Program-made: the position numbers and the translations under genes
NCBI GenBank assembly: GCA_900545785.1
Contig: URAA01000096.1
Location: forward strand, 1 to 5,762
Length of the DNA stretch: 5,762 bases
DNA from: an uncultured Dialister sp.
GTDB lineage: Bacteria > Bacillota > Negativicutes > Veillonellales > Dialisteraceae
Direction of reading: 5' to 3'
In this document: in pieces, positions 5,318 to 5,762 of the stretch
How positions within the stretch are numbered: the first letter of the stretch is position 1
Layout of the letters: every line of letters begins with the position of its first letter
The notes under the pieces: generated by a model
What the model was told of the DNA's origin: nothing
The model's input: the letters and a program-made list of their open reading frames with translations, nothing else
Database searches by the model: none

Positions 5318-5762
5318 ATGGAAACAAATCATACGCAGGACATCCGTTTTTTCGGTGACAGCCTCACTGCCGGATACGGGGTTCCTCCCGGAAAAGACTG
5401 GATTTCCGAACTGTCAAAACGTCATCCGGATATAAAATGCTTTAACCACGGCTTATGCGGTGCTTATTTGGAAGATATCACGGACAGTGCGGAATTTATT
5501 CTTTCCGGAGTAGAAAATAATTCGCGCCTGTTTTTTATGGGCGGCACCAATGATATTTTATCGGGATTCAAATTAAAATCTGTAGAAGATCAACTGGAAA
5601 AAATTATCCGGCTTTTTGGGGACCGGTTCTCACTTTTTATAGGCATTCCTCCTTTAACCACGAAACTCAGTATTATAACAGGGTGGCAAGAGGAATGTAA
5701 TTTTGAAAGAAACAATAAGGATTTAAAAGAGTATGGCAAATTTTTAAAATCAAGATCGGAAG
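5318..5762 (+). CDS. SGNH/GDSL-family hydrolase, 3' end missing
   Basis: The frame is open from ATG (5318) to the contig edge: 145 native residues plus three from adapter. GAGGTG lies 6 nt before the ATG. The N-terminal half of an SGNH esterase/lipase-type fold is clear. Block I is FFGDSLTAGYG (11-21) with nucleophile Ser15. Block II is NHGLCG (43-48) with the oxyanion glycine. Block III is GGTNDI (75-80) with the oxyanion Asn78. Block V, DxxH with the catalytic histidine, should lie beyond the edge, since these proteins are usually about 200 aa. There is no signal peptide: the fold starts at residue 9, so a cytoplasmic enzyme is likely. Substrates in this family range from lipids and acetylated sugars to thioesters, and nothing here indicates which. 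It is transcribed divergently from glpX under a strong-looking promoter. Confidence 0.9.
   Translation, partial: METNHTQDIRFFGDSLTAGYGVPPGKDWISELSKRHPDIKCFNHGLCGAYLEDITDSAEFILSGVENNSRLFFMGGTNDILSGFKLKSVEDQLEKIIRLFGDRFSLFIGIPPLTTKLSIITGWQEECNFERNNKDLKEYGKFLKSRSE
5753..5762. other. Illumina adapter remnant at right contig end
   Basis: The last ten bases, AGATCGGAAG, are the exact start of the TruSeq adapter read-through sequence and mirror the left end. They truncate the SGNH hydrolase gene after residue 145. Confidence 0.95.

Noticed and set aside
1..5762. Terminal inverted repeat suggesting a complete mobile element or linear replicon
   Set aside because: The repeat is the Illumina adapter decamer and its complement; there is no transposase, recombinase or replication gene.

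Overview
The window looks like a short chromosomal contig from a moderately AT-rich bacterium, most likely of the Bacillota. The signs are strong AGGAGG-type ribosome sites, extended -10 promoters (TGnTATAAT), a short single-anchor signal peptidase I, a GlpX-type fructose bisphosphatase and a DapL-family protein. Negativicutes is my best guess at the class, but this is inference and not shown by the sequence. Both ends carry a 10-base Illumina adapter remnant (1-10 and 5753-5762), so genuine sequence runs from about 11 to 5752 and the two outermost genes are cut by the contig edges. I see no mobile element, CRISPR array, tRNA or rRNA.

Layout: five genes lie on the minus strand and one on the plus strand. 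Reading leftward from the divergent intergenic region at 5168-5317: glpX (class II fructose-1,6-bisphosphatase) with its own terminator; lepB (signal peptidase I) with its own promoter and a good terminator; then a three-gene unit with its own extended -10 promoter: a dapL-like aminotransferase-fold gene, ychF (ribosome-associated ATPase) 11 nt behind it, and sfsA fused to a DUF123 (GIY-YIG-like) domain 51 nt further on, cut at the left edge. Rightward from 5318 runs the start of an SGNH/GDSL hydrolase gene, cut at the right edge.

The genes are mostly housekeeping: gluconeogenesis, protein export, translation-associated ATPase and nucleic-acid binding. The main surprise is the dapL-like gene. 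It is full length and in frame, but the segment carrying the PLP-binding lysine is missing. Several other residues that define the LL-diaminopimelate aminotransferase active site are also replaced. It therefore looks like a pseudoenzyme or a repurposed protein, and a pipeline label of 'LL-diaminopimelate aminotransferase' would probably be wrong. The other points of interest are the SfsA-DUF123 double-nuclease-fold fusion and a pair of GTGTAC-centred sites around the glpX promoter. I find no sign of a new defence or mobile system.
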